From positions 2,640,462 to 2,704,461 of the forward strand of contig NW_008708133.1 in NCBI RefSeq assembly GCF_000327385.1: 64,000 nt of DNA, given 5' to 3'. The translations under genes were made by a program, and so were the position numbers. Below the pieces are notes generated by a model, which made no database searches, was not told the origin of the DNA, and saw only the letters and a list, made by a program, of their open reading frames with translations. The stretch's first letter is position 1. Every line of letters begins with the position of its first letter. This document shows positions 10,451 to 25,400 of this stretch, in pieces. This stretch comes from Lottia gigantea. Taxonomy: Eukaryota; Mollusca; Gastropoda; Lottiidae.

Positions 10451-13400
10451 TTAAAAAGTTTTATCTTTTCTATGGTAGTTTAATTCTTCTAGTTGTATTA
10501 TAGATCTTTGTGTTTCAGGATCTAGGTCGTTTAATAACTGTTCTGCTATCTTGCTTCTTAATCTCCCTCCAGTCTAAAAATATAATAAATCATATATACA
10601 TGTTGATTTAATTGATTGATCGATCACTTGATTCAATAAAACTAAAAGGGATGGAACATGTTTTGTAGCTACAAAAGAAAAAAATTCTGTCATTAAATTA
10701 GACTAAATGTTTTCCTATGTTTTTTCTAGCTTTTATTCTTCATTTAGCTATTTCAGTTATGAAGTAATGATGGGCTTCTTGAACATTAATCTGTATGATG
10801 ACAACGCCAGCCAATCAAATCTATTCCCTCTCCAACACTGGGATTTTGTGACACGAACAAACGGTGCATTCAGTGTCTAATGCTTCTCGGAATATACAAA
10901 ATCCCAACTTGGAGAGGGAAGAAATTTGATTGGCTGGCTGTATCACCTAACAGCTGAATGTTCAAGAGGCCCATCGTTAGACCTTAACTAAATTGGCTAG
11001 ATAAAAAACTAAAAGCTAATAAAATTTTTTTATTAAAAACTAATTTTTTTTATTAGACCGTTGTGTCAATAGGATGGTATTAAATGTTATAAATTTATGT
11101 TTCACAATCGGATAAAAATGATTGGAACAGTTATTCCTTATGCTTCCGATAGGTCTTTGTAACTATTTTGGGCAACTTCTTTGAAAAAGCACTTCCACTT
11201 TTCTTGCATAAATTTCATCGAACAATAGTTTCTTTATATCACTTCTATACAATACATACAACTACTTACAGTTTTAGGTCTCTGTATTTTCTTATCTAAA
11301 TTATTATAATGAGTATGATCTGCAGCAGGAGTTAGACTGCGATTTGCAGGTATATATGAAGGTGGCCATAGGCTTGTAGAATTAGTTGTTCTGCTTGGTG
11401 GTCCTCTCGTTGGACCTGCTGATGTAGCTCGAGATCTACTTTTAGCTAAAATATTTGAATGTAGGTTTGTACATACACACAAAACTGATTCACAAAAGTG
11501 AAATTTACATCCAATTACAAATAATTTCAATACATCTACCTTCTACTATCATCTTTTAGTCTAACTGCCTTAACATGTCTAAAACATAACGTTATTATTG
11601 TTTCATCAAGGTTTTTTTTAATATCTTTTCAATTTAGATTTACCTGATTGCGATGAATGCAGACCAATCATTGAATTAGATCTTCTCAGGATAGCTGTTT
11701 CATAATCATATAGCTAGAATAAAGAATAACAACAATCAAATATAACTTACATAGTCAAGAATGTTTCTCAGTAGGTGTAATATCATCAGAGGTTGTGCCA
11801 GTGGGGTTCAGTTAAATGTAAAGTAAAATGGTTTTCACCTGATTTTTACCCCCACTTTATTTCTAAACGAATTGAAAAATATAATATTTTTACAATTGCA
11901 GACCAAATCATGTGTCAGAATGCACCAAATAAGTTTAATTTTTTGAAAATTTTCTTGGAATACTCTCTCAAAATCTTTATGAGGGACATTCGACTATGAT
12001 GCCTCAACAGATTTGCCACATTTTGAATTCAGGATCAATAGTTTTTCTAAGAATATTCTAAGAATGTGTCATTATTAAGAATATTCTAACAATGTGTCAT
12101 TATGAAGAATATTATAGGAATGTGTCATTATTTAGAGTATTCTAAGAATGTGTCATTATTAAGAATATTCTAAGAATGTGTCATTATTAAGAATATTCCA
12201 AGAATGTGTCATTATTAAGAATATTCTAGGAATGTGTCATTATTTAGAGTATTCTAAGAATGTGTCTAAACATAGTTCTTAAATTCAAAGTGATTCTATG
12301 AAGTTTAAAAAGCTTATAGAAACTTATATTAATTTGAAATTATAAATAATATAATAATGCAAATACATACCTGAGTCTGTAAATCATCAACTGTTTGGAA
12401 AGCATCTGTTTTTAATAAACGTTCATTCTGTAGTTGTTTTTTGATATTCATCACATCTTTTCGAGTCTTTTCTTGAGACATTTGCTGAATTCTGTTGTTT
12501 CTCTCTTGTTCTTCGGACAGAATCTTAAGTCGTAATTCCTTATCAATTACCTCTTCTCTCTAAAACAGTATTTATTCTCTTACTATCAACATAATGAATA
12601 ATTTAAAGCCAAAACTTCTTATCAACTGATTATAATCTTTTAAGAACTATTATTGACTTCAGGCCTACAAAAACTACATTGTATAATCAATTGTCAAGAG
12701 CTTTTCTCTAGTTAAAAACCGAACTTTTCACATTTCCCATGAGCATGCATTAGAACACTGCATGCTTTAGAATAATTAGAATAATTAGAACACTGCATTC
12801 TTTAGAATAATTAAAATACTGCATTCTTTAGAATTATTAGAATACTGAATTCTTTAGAATAATTAGAATACTGCATTCTTTAGAATAATTAAAATACTGC
12901 ATACTTTAGAATTATTAGAATACTGAATTCTTTAGAATAATTAGAATACTGCATACTTTAGAATTATTAGAATACTGTATTCTTTAGAATAATTAGAATA
13001 CTGAATTCTTTAGAATAATTAGAATATTGCATACTTTAGAATTATTAGAATACTGCATTCTTTAGAATAATTAGAATACTGCATACTTTGGAATAATTAG
13101 AATACAGCATGCTTTGGAATAATTAGAATACTGCATTCTTTAGAATAATTAGAACACTGCATGCTTTAGAATAATTAGAACACTGCATACTTTAAAATAA
13201 TTAGAATACTGCATTCTTTAGAATAATTAGAATACTGCATACTTTGGAATAATTAGAATACTGCATGCTTTGGAATAATTAGAATACTGCATTCTTTAGA
13301 ATAATTAGAATACTGCATGCTTTAGAATAATTAGAATACTGCATTCTTTAGAATAATTAGAATACTGCATGCTTTAGAATAATTAGAATACTGCATTCTT

Positions 13401-16400
13401 TAGAATAATTAGAATACTGCATTCTTTAGAATTATTAGAATACTGCATGCTTTAGAATAATTAGAATACTGCATTCTTTAGAATAATTAGAATACTGCAT
13501 TCTTTAGAATAATTAGAATACTGCATTCTTTAGAATAATTAGAATACTGCATTCTTTAGAATACTGCATGCTTTAGAATAATTAGAATACTGCATTCTTT
13601 AGAATAATTAGAATACTGCATGCTTTAGAATAATTAGAATACTGCATTCTTTAGAATAATTAGAATACTGCATGCTTTAGAATAATTAGAATACTGCATT
13701 CTTTAGAATAATTAGCATACTGCATGCTTTAGAATAATTAGAATACTGCATTCTTTAGAATAATTAGAATACTGCATGCTTTAGAATAATTAGAATACTG
13801 CATGCTATAGAATAATTAGAATACTGCATTCTTTAGAATAATTAGCATACTGCATGCTTTAGAATAATTAGAATACTGCATTCTTTAGAATAATTAGAAT
13901 ACTGCATTCTTTGTAAATGTAGTATTTATAACTGAGAAGTAGGAAGTCAAACATAGAATAGCAATATGAATATATGTTTAAAAATAGATAATCTAAACCA
14001 TAACCATCTTAACTTATTTCCATTGAAACAAATAATACATTTATCAATTTTAAATGATTTGATACTATAAGTGCTCATTCCTAAGAGGATTCAAGATAGA
14101 GTGGTTTTGTGTATAACCAATAATGTGAAATGGTATATGAGATTGTGATCCATAATCTGGCCCAGTTTATTTGAGAATTACAGGAAGTCAAAATAGGAAT
14201 GGTACAAAAAGAAGCTCTAAGTGTCTCCCTTATACCCAAAAACCTCTTCTGAATAACTTTAACTATGACATAACCAACACAGTAAAAACAGTATAAGAAT
14301 AACCATACCAATTTTTCAATATTTGATAAATTAACTTTCTCCAATTGTTGTTTACTTCTTTCTTTTTGCATTGCTGCATGAGCTTGTTCACTCTTTATCT
14401 TTAACTGAAAACAAAATCAGAATCTCTTGATATTGGCAAAGTAATCTTATGTTCCAAGAAAAGCTGCTTTCAACCATTCAGTGAATAAATCTTTGGAGTT
14501 TTCACATGAAAACTAGTCTACCAATAACATTTTTCAAATCTATTTATTGGATACTTTTACTATAGCACTTTTACTTTTGCTACAAGCTGATTTTTGACAG
14601 AATACAATATAGCCAAAATATCTACGATAATTTACCTCTTTATCTAATTGTTTGCGTATTTCATTACATTCTTTCTCTGTAGTTTTTAATGATTTTTTAA
14701 CAGAAGCTAACTGTTGTTTTAATAATATTGTTTCTTCTTCAGCCAACATTTCCTTCTCTATGTAATCATAAGTACTCTTTTCACTGTTCTTTCTTAATTC
14801 ACTCACCTGAAAAACAAATTTAACACACAATAACATATCAATAATGGACAAGAGCCAGCATGAGGTAGGTAAAAGCCCTCTAAACCACAGGCTCTGTAAA
14901 CCGACATTCCCTTTCCCATATTTGAAAAATCTGAGTCACTAGGTTATAATCTGTACAATCTCCAAACTTGGCTTTGAAATCAGGTCCTATAGTTTACTTA
15001 TGTATTGTGAATCTGTTTGCAAAAATTATAGGTAATGATGATTTAAGTAGCCTTTTCAACCTCTCTAATCATAGGTCATCATCAATGCCAGTTTTGAAGG
15101 GGTTTCATTGTCAAATTAAAGTATGTACAACACCTCAGGAAATATAACACAAATTTAAGAAAAATATTTCCCTTACTTACAGCTTTAATAAAGTTATTAG
15201 ATGTATGATTGTGTTTCCATGATGACATTGTTTTCATTTTTAATACTAAGGCATTTAGAAGAAAGTTTTCATGTTGTAATTCTCTGATTTGCTCTGCACG
15301 ATCTAAATTTACTTTTAACGTATCTTCTTCTATAATAAATAAACCCAGGTTCATTTCATAATCAAACATCTTGTAGAAATAGCATCAATTTTAGGTTGAC
15401 AAAGTTTTTCCTTTCATTCTGTTTGTCTATGGGTTGATGTTTTCAAGTTTTTGTTGTTTTTGATCCTGACCAACACTCAGTTACATTCAGAATTTCTTTT
15501 AAGTGTTCAGTGATTCTCGCAGTAGAATATTAGGAATAACCTTATACATTAAGAGTTTAATATTAACTTTATTAACCTTCCACTGATACAATACAAAAAT
15601 GTATGCGATAAAATTAAGTCTTACTTTTAGCAGCACCAACTTTATGTTTCAATTTACTCATTTTCTCTACAGCTTCTCTTCTAGTTTCACTAATCTTCTC
15701 AAACATATCATCTGTCATTTCATTTCTATAATAATAATAGTCAACATTATAGCATATACATTATCTCAATTTCCTTTACCTCATTCAATCAATTCTAAAC
15801 AAACATATTTCAATCAAATCTTGTCATTCATTTTATCTTAAGATAAATAGATAACAAATATTAGCTTCTAAGTCTGAAAACATGGTTGCAGAGAATGTGA
15901 TAAGAAGTGGAAAAAGTGTGGTTTGATAATTCATTTCGTAAAAGCCTATAAGCTTTTATCATACTATGATCTGATTCACAGTATTGTTTGTAAATGGGTA
16001 GAGTCAAGTAGTTGTAACATTATGTAATGTATTAAGATCCTACCTATATTCATCATATTTCTGACGTAATTTTAACAAAGCATCATAAAGATTTCTAACT
16101 AAATCATCATAATCTTCTTTAACACGTTCTCTTATATCTCTCTCTTGTGTTAAACTTTGTTCTCTCATTTCACTTATTTTAGAACGTAATGCTGTCACCT
16201 CTATTAAATTAATGTATCAAAAAACATCAAATATTTTATTGGATATAAATAAGCTTTTGTTCTATCAGAGTTGATATGAAATAAAATATGATGACATTTA
16301 CATTTTGAATCATGGTAGAACACATTCCATTAGGAGCGAAAATTAAGAAAGAAAGAAAGAGTTATTAATCATAATACTCTACCCATCAACAGATCATGAG

Positions 16401-19400
16401 CCTCTTCAGCCAACTGACATTGAACATCAATAACTGTACTATTCTGGCATGATTTTAACTGATCTTTTAACTGCTTTACTTCCTACAAATCATCAATATT
16501 TCTTTATTATCATTTTATAATCTCCTGTTTTAATTTCTCACAACATTTATTAAAATACATCTTGGAGCATGCTATAATGTTTTGAAGTCACAGCTTCAAA
16601 ACTCCTCTCTAAAGATCTACAATTCATGACAAAATGTTTAAAATCTATTTAGTTAAAAAATCCATACCTGCTCACTCTGATATAATAATTGATGGTGAAT
16701 TTTTAACAAATTTTCATAATACATGCTGTAACTGTAATATAAAGAATACTTCATTATTACAATTCTTCTCAGCTATAACTTTCATCATTATTAGTAATAA
16801 ATATTTAATATTGTGAATAATTATAAGCATCACATCATACCTTTCAAAACAGTGTTTCTCCCTTATATTAATCTCTCTATACAGTTGAGTCAAACATTTC
16901 TCAAAATGCTCTTTTTTAAATATCATTACATCCTCTGTTTCCTCTACTTCACTCAGTAGCTGTTCAGCAAAATGTTCACCAACATATGGTCTTCTGATGG
17001 TGAAACTTTCTTTCATCACCTAGAGAAGTAGGTTGGTTCAAAGATAAATATAAGTATGGACAACATATTAAATAAACAGGGTAAAATTACTTCGGTTGTC
17101 ACTATGTTGAAATAACAAGGTTGTACTGAGCCTAGTCTTCCTTTGTAGAGGAATGGACTGAATTCACCCAAGTCGCTAGTTTCACCAAACAACCAATTTC
17201 CTACAATGAAAGAAAAGCTACTTACAGGTTTTTTCCAGATATCAGTTGGTAGATTACTCTCTTCTCGACACCTTTCAGCTAATGCTAGAGATAATTCGCG
17301 TCCTAGTTTCTTTCTAACTTCATTAATCATATGACATTCTAAATTCTCTAATAATCGTACCATCTACAATATAGTACTCAAATTTGATTATCTTATAATA
17401 TTAGCTTTTAAAATATCATCAAGATAGCTTGCCAGGTAAGGTAATATACGCCCACTGGCAGCTTAGATTTTGAATAAAAATATTTAGCAGTACAGTAACA
17501 ATCACCAGTATGAAATATTCAACTTTCAGTCATACACTTCTTTTGAACTCTTTAGGGCGATACTGAATAACATTGAGTATGATCCAGCAAGAATCATGCC
17601 TTTTAGTGTTTAAGAGCTAAATTTGGAAGCGTTTTCAAGAACAAGGGCAGTAACTCCTACTAATTATTTTTCAATTCTTCTGATTTTCAATAGGGTTCAT
17701 CCTTGGGTGATTACGAACATTCACGCCAAGTTTCGTCAAAATCTGTCATGAATTGTGCTTCTAGAGTGTTTACGAGCTAAAAATGGAACGCATTTTCAAG
17801 AACAAGGGCAATAACTCAAACTAAATATTTTTCGATTTTTCTGATTTTCAATAGGGTTTATCCTTGGTTGATAACAAACACTCATGTCAAATTTCGTCAA
17901 AATCCACCAGGAATTGTGCCTTCTAGAGTGTTTACAGGCTAAAAATTGAAAACGTTTTCAAGAACAAGGGCAATAACTTATACTAAATATTTTTCGATTC
18001 TTCTCGAACACTCATACCAAGTTTTGTCAAAATCCGTCAAGAATTGTGTCTTGTAGAGTGTTTACGTGCAATTGTGGACGGACCGACAGACATGGATGAT
18101 GGCAATATACGCCCCCCCATTTATCATACTCCGATAAAAATTGGAAAATAGATATCAAACGCAATTTTAAGAAATATATAGTTGGTAAGTATTAGCCTAT
18201 ATCCGTCAGTAAACTAAATAATCAGAACACTGCTCTGAAAGTTTGATCAAGGAATATGCAATATAGATCATTAAAAATTTGATTTTTAGTCCTTTTTAAG
18301 ATGAGAAAGCACCCTTTAATTTGTAAGATAGTTACAGACCTGTTTAGCTTTAACCTCTACTTCTGAAACACCTTTGGGTACTGTGAGTATATCAGTATGT
18401 AATGCTAATCCTTCATAGATATCACCCTGACCTAATCTTCTAGCTATAGACTGTAATACTGGTAATAATATCTCTGTTCTGTATAGTTTACTAGACAAAA
18501 TATTTGTATTATACAGTATACAGAGCTGTAGACTATAATACTGATAATAATATCTCTGTTCTGTATAGTTTACTATACAAGTGTAATAAAGTGATATAAA
18601 TAGTATTGATTTGATATCTACAATAACAAGGACTTTGCATATGGTTGTCTATATATTTTAATAATATTTATCTTAACTTCACTCATTCCAGGATCTAACA
18701 ATGTCATTCTATAAATCATGTTCAGCTAAAGTTTGACCTGATGATGTAAGGATATAAAAATAAATTAAACCCTTACCTATACTCTTTAAATATTCTTGTA
18801 TTATCAATACAAGGTCTGATAACTCTCCTTTTACCCCAATCATATTTCAATATTTCTAAACATTTCCAAAGTTTCAGGAAAGATTTTAACAGTTTATATG
18901 CTTCTAAAGGCTGTTGATTTCTTGATACTGTTTTAAATTGAGGAATACCTAAGTCACAAACACAATTATTAAACTAATCTCCAAGTATCAATTCAAATAG
19001 ATAGGAACAAAATACAAAATACCACAAAGGTTACCAAAATTGAATGTCTCCAAGTATTCTATTTTGAGAGGACATGGCAAACTTATTCTCACATTTGAAG
19101 TTGTATATTTGCAGTTATTTAATAATTTTTATGGAAGGTTATTTTTTTTGGTCAATAGTCATATAGATCATGTCAATTATTTTGAATGTAATGTAACTTT
19201 TTCATTTCTACTCACCTAACTCTTTCCCACTAACTGAACTAGCTCTACTAATACTGCCATGGTGTGAAGATTTAGACTCTTGAGTCTTGAGGTGCTGGTT
19301 ATCAGAGTCTACTGGTTCTTCAATGAATATGTTGTCTTGGATACCCAGATGTAAAACATCTTCCATCAGTAAACTAACGCCTAATATTTCACCATTGGCT

Positions 19401-22400
19401 ACATGTCTGAAAATTCAGATTCTTAATTTGAACAAAGGTCAAGTCAATATGAATAGGTCAATAAAGTCTTTCGTAAAAGTAAAGTGAATGTTACATAATT
19501 ATGCTGAATTTTCAGAATTCCAGATTTTTAACAAGATATGAGATAAATTTGGATTTTCTTGTCATATATACTTAAATGAAAATATGATCATTTCATGGTA
19601 AGTTTTGGTGTGAGTACATCATTGAGCCCAACATTTGTCAAGATATTGAACCTCAAATCAAGCTTTACCTGTCTACATCTTTTAAACCTGATAAACACAA
19701 CTGTATATTATATTCTATTGTATCCCATTGATCATGCATGACAGGATATGGACCATTTCTACAATTATATTGATATAATTATTACACTTTTAATTCTTAT
19801 TTCCTTTTCAAATTGTTTATATAAAAGAGTTCATTAATAGTGATCCTTAAAGATAATATGAAAAGTTCAGATTATCACCGAAAGTTTAACTAGGTTGAGA
19901 TTGGTTTTACATTTGGCCATACAAAATAAATAATCTGTTTTACAGGCCTTTTTTTTCAAAAAAGAGGGATCTGTAACATGCAAAGCCTGTAGCACACAGG
20001 GCCTCGGTTTATTGTCCCATTCAAACGATTAGACGGCCCATGTCAGCCCCTCTTACCTGCATCACTGACAGGGGGAAACCGGATTGAAAAATCCGAAGGT
20101 ATTATCTCGACTTATGCCCGGATTGAACCCTGGACCTTCAGGTTAGCGAGCAAACGTCTAACTCACTGAGCCATCGCCTCAGAGAATTTATTATCTATTA
20201 TTTATAAGCCCTTTTTTTAGAATTTCAACTGGAATAAATAGGAGCGAGAAAAAGCATTTATTATTTATTTCCACAAATTTAATGTACATTTAATATTAAG
20301 GCAACAATCAGGCACTTTTGGGCCTGTAAAACAGACTATTTATTTTGTATGGCCTTAATAAATGAAAAATAATTAAGATTACCTACAAACTAGAGGTGAT
20401 AAGTTTACTATAAGTTAAGTTAGAGGTGGTTCCAGAATTTTATAATCACAATTCAGGAAACTTACCTGCCAAGAAAACTTCTCCAGGGAAAGAGTATAAA
20501 AGCTGTAGAATCACGAGGTTCTAATGGTTCAGGTACTACGAGCTGTGTATTAAATAAACTAGGTTTCTGTACATTACTTAATGAAGGTAGAGCATGATAG
20601 GTGTTATTATTCACAGCCTATAACAAAATACAATATAATTTATCTGCTATAAAAAAACATTTTAATACTTTACCCTCAAACCTATTTTTTTCATCAATCA
20701 ATTTAAACTATGGTAGGGCTTGAGGTCCACTAGAAAATATATAAGTTTGAAATTAAACATAGTCCGACCTTACCTTAAAAGCTGGAATATTTCCTGTGGC
20801 TATAAAAGTATCAGCCATTGAATATCTTACAGCAGTATCAAATTCTAGAAACATAACATCACGTCGTAAAGCTAGGAATTCACCAATAGATTTAGGATCT
20901 GTTGGTATATTTAAATTGTTTATCTGCTTTTGAATTTCACGTAATTCAGAACCTTAAAAAAGAATCAATTTTTATCTTGAAACATAAATCAATAAATAAA
21001 TAATGCATATTTATCTGATCAAAACTATTTCAAGGGTCATTTGGCAGGTTTGATAGATTGTTTTTACAGCATTCTGTGATTTAGTTTAAGAAAGGTCTGC
21101 AGGCTCATGGTGAACACAGACGCATATACTTATCAGTAAGTAAATCAAAAGGAGAAAAACAGCATATTTTAGGATTTCGCATCAATCTAAACTCACCAAT
21201 GCCTTCAGTGCCACCCCAATCAGCTGATACAAATTCCAACTTTCTGGAGCCCAATCTAGCATGAGAACTGCCAAGTCTTGAATGAGCACAGAGATATTGT
21301 AAAATATCATGTAAAGCTGAGACAATAGACAGTGAATGATGCAGTGCTCTCATACATTGTTCATCATCTAATGATTTAAATATTATCAAAACTTCTGAAT
21401 GATGTGGTATAAACCAGATATTTAATACATCCTTTCCTGTTGATGATAACAACTGTCTTGGCCTGGTTTTAAATGTTCTGGAATATAGAATTATAATAGC
21501 CCAGCTGTATTACAATAGATCAATGCGTATAAGTTAGGGTATGAAATGTTTCTTGTGTACATTGAATAGAGGAAGTTGACTAACTTTACATAGGCACCCG
21601 ATCAGGAATGTTGATTTATTTTTTTGCCAACTGGACCTCAATTTCCCAAAGATTGGAAGAGCAATGGACTCTTGTTCAAGTAGATTTGATTAATCAAGAT
21701 ATTCAGTATACATTGTATTAATATAGTCAAATTTAAATTATGAATTAAAATAAACCTTGAATCTGGTGAAACACCCTGTATATCATCAACTGATGTTTTC
21801 TTCTCATTTAGTTCCCCCATCATAAAATATGTATCTCTTATATTAGGAAATTCTTCCAATAGACTGATTATACTCTGGTAATATTGTATTAACTGGGCAC
21901 GTAATGAATACTGAGCTACACGTAGATGAAATCTTTCACAAAATACTGATATCAATTTTCTACAACAAAAAAAATACAGTATATTTATGCAGAAGTTTGT
22001 GGACTACCCTGAATAAATCTTAGAAAGTAAAAAAACACATTGAGAATAAATTATCTATGAATTTTTTTTCTTAAAATAGTTAAGACAGAAGTATAACTCC
22101 TGTTTAAATTGAAGTTCATGATGATTCTGCATTTATTTTGCCAGTTTTTCTTGATCCATACCTCTTGAGAGTTTCTAATTCTTCAGGGTTTTTGAGAATC
22201 ACTCCCATTTGCTGTTTTTTACTAACAAATTCATTTAACATCAAATCCCTACTTGGTGCCTGGAAAAGATCAAAATTGAAATATCTGAAATAATTCACAG
22301 AATAAAACATCTTTGCCTTAAAATTTCAAGTTTGAAGTGAACATTTTCGGTTTCCTTTTCAACCAGTAAAAAATGCACTATTTTGAACCTGGATAGAAAA

Positions 22401-25400
22401 GAAGTTCTGTTATGACCACAACAGTTGAATTCTAAAACACATAGTTTGACATAAAATATTAAAGAGAAATGCAATTTACCTTTTCACATTGTAAAGAAAT
22501 AAAGGCCTCCGGGTAGATTTTTTTACCCCTTGTATCAGATTTTGAGCCAAATACCAGATTCTGTTGACCAATAGATAAACTTGTCATTTGTGTTACCGAA
22601 CTTTTTTCACTTTTAGTTTCAGTAGGACTCAATCTTCCACTACTGAAATTAAACACAATATTTCTATTATTTAGACATAAAACTATTTGGCATAAAGTAA
22701 TCCACTAGAAAATATTACAATGCTTGGAACATATATAGAAATGTCATATTACTATTGAGTATTACTAAGAGTTTTTATCTTATTGTGTGTCTGTAATTTA
22801 GCATTTTCTTGTCTTCACCAATTAATCAGTTACAGATAACAATTTACCCAATTAATGTTGTTCTCACCTTTTCCATTCAGTATATTTAACAGGATGACAT
22901 ATATCAGTTTGTTGTACAGCTGCCACCAAAGAGTTTTTATGGACCACTTGAGCCTTCAATATAACTTGCAAACTTTTGACACCACCTGGTCTCAATATCT
23001 GTAAAGCATGAAAAATATATGTAAATGCCAAAGTTAAATGGTGAACTATATATATATATTCCTTTATTTCAACATAATAGTTCTCTACGCAATATCTTTC
23101 AATCCAACTTTTTTTCCTAATGATTAATTAGTTTGGTGGTAAATTTGTGTATGAGCACATCTGCAGAGCTCTGTCCCATTAGGCTTAACATATAATCCAA
23201 TCATCATACTACCTGCATAAATCCATCTCGACTTCTGAATGAAAATCTTCCAACATGGCCTTCATCTAATTCATGTATGGCTAGATATAAAGATGATGGT
23301 ACATATCTACAATACAAGTTATGTTACTATAGGAATATTGAATATCCAAGGCTTGTTTAAAATAACTAAACTTAAACTCTAAATAAAATCATAAAAAAAA
23401 CCCAGAAAAATTAGCATCAGAAAGCATCACGTTATAAAGAATGATTTTAACAATCAGCAAGACAGTGTTTAATTCACCTTAATATGATAATTTGAATAAT
23501 CAACTTACCTATCAACAGAAGTATCATCTTCTTGTAAAGATGTAATAAATATTGGTGGCGGTTTCCCAGCATCTTCTTTAAATACAGCAAATTCAAACTG
23601 AACGAATCTTAAAAACATATGATAATCTTCAAATTCTAATTCTTTAGCCTGACTCCTGTATACCTACAAAATCATAGCAAGTAAAAATTAATGATGAATG
23701 TTCAATGTTATTGAACAAAAGGTCTTCATATTTCATATCTATGACAATGTTCTCATAAGGGAATCTTTTTAAATTCTCTATCTGAATATTGGAGTATGAA
23801 ATCTGATATTGTATGAATATAAACTAAGGGCCAAGTTATTGATTATTTCAATCATATACGTTTTATACTCTGAATTAAAGAGAAATGTACAAATATATTT
23901 TTCAGTAATTGTACCAATTCATAAGTATTATAATGTAGAAAGATAGTTTGCCAGGCAAGGTAACATACGCCCACTGGCAGCGGTCAGAAATGATTAAACA
24001 GTCTTTAGTGACTACAGGGTTGCACAATATAGCTAATAGAGTGAAACGTCAAGTCAGACACGATATTTCGGTGAAATATTATCCGATCATCGCGAAAATC
24101 GATAGGGATCATCTTCATAATGACATTGACATACAAAATAAAAATCAAAAGAATCTGTAAACAATTGTAGCCTGTAGAGTGAGCACGAGTTGCACAATAT
24201 AGCTAATAGAGTAAAACGTCAGGTCAGACACGATATTTCGGTGAAAAATTATCCGATCATCATGAAAATCGGTAGATCATCATGAAAATCGGTAGATCAT
24301 CATGAAAATCAATAGGGATCATCTTCATAACGACATAGACATACAAAATAAAAATCAAAAGAATCTGTAAAAAATTGTAGTCTGTAGAGTGAGCATGAGT
24401 TGCACAATATAGCTAATAGAGTAAAACGTCAAGTCAGACACGATATTTCGGTGAAAAATTATCTGATCATCACGAAAATCAATAGGGATCATCTTCATAA
24501 TGACATTGACACACAAAATAAAAATCAAAAGAATCTGTAAAAAATTGTAGCCTGTAGAGTGAGCACGAGTTGCACAATATAGCTAATAGAGAAAAACGTC
24601 AGGTCAGACACGATATTTCGGTGAAAAATTATCCGATCATCACGAAAATCAATAGGGATCATCTTCATAATGACATTGACACACAAAATAAAAATCAAAA
24701 GAATCCATAAGAACTGTAGCCTGTAGAGTGAGCACGAGCCAAATGTGAACGGACGGACGGACGGACCGACGGGGTGATTACAATATACGCCCATCTTACG
24801 TGTAGGCGTATAAAAATAAAATATATGTTCTGGATCTTGGTCACATTACATCAAAGGACATAATTTCTTACCTTGGCCAGTATCTCTGATTCCCAGGCTG
24901 AATCCATCAAACGATGTCTTAATGTGACAGTCTACAAACAAAAATTTCACCATTTCAATTACAGATTCATTTCATTAATCAAATTGATTTAAAAGCAATA
25001 CTATGATTAAACTAATGATATTTATAAAAAAAAAATGGTTTAAAACCTACCTCCATCACCTGACAATAAGCATTCACAATAGCCATTTGTTTATCTTTGG
25101 TAGATCTTGAAGCACCTTGTTCTTTCTGAGACACTAAACTTTGAGCTATTTCACAGATAAAAAGTGGATCTTCAGCAAATACATCTGAATACAGCTACAA
25201 CATATTTACAATAAATAAAAAAATTAATGATTCAGGTAGATAAGGGAGCAAGTTCCATTCTGACATGAATTTCAAATTAACATTTTGTTTACAGAAAAAA
25301 TACTATTCATGATCCATGATTTATAATCAAACATACTATGATTCTTAGAAGGAAACTTACATCTTTTTGTATTTGAGGAGTGTAGGATGCCCCCATATTT

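Noticed and set aside
12735-13915. CRISPR-like regular repeat
   Set aside because: Head-to-tail minisatellite without unique spacers, in an animal intron.
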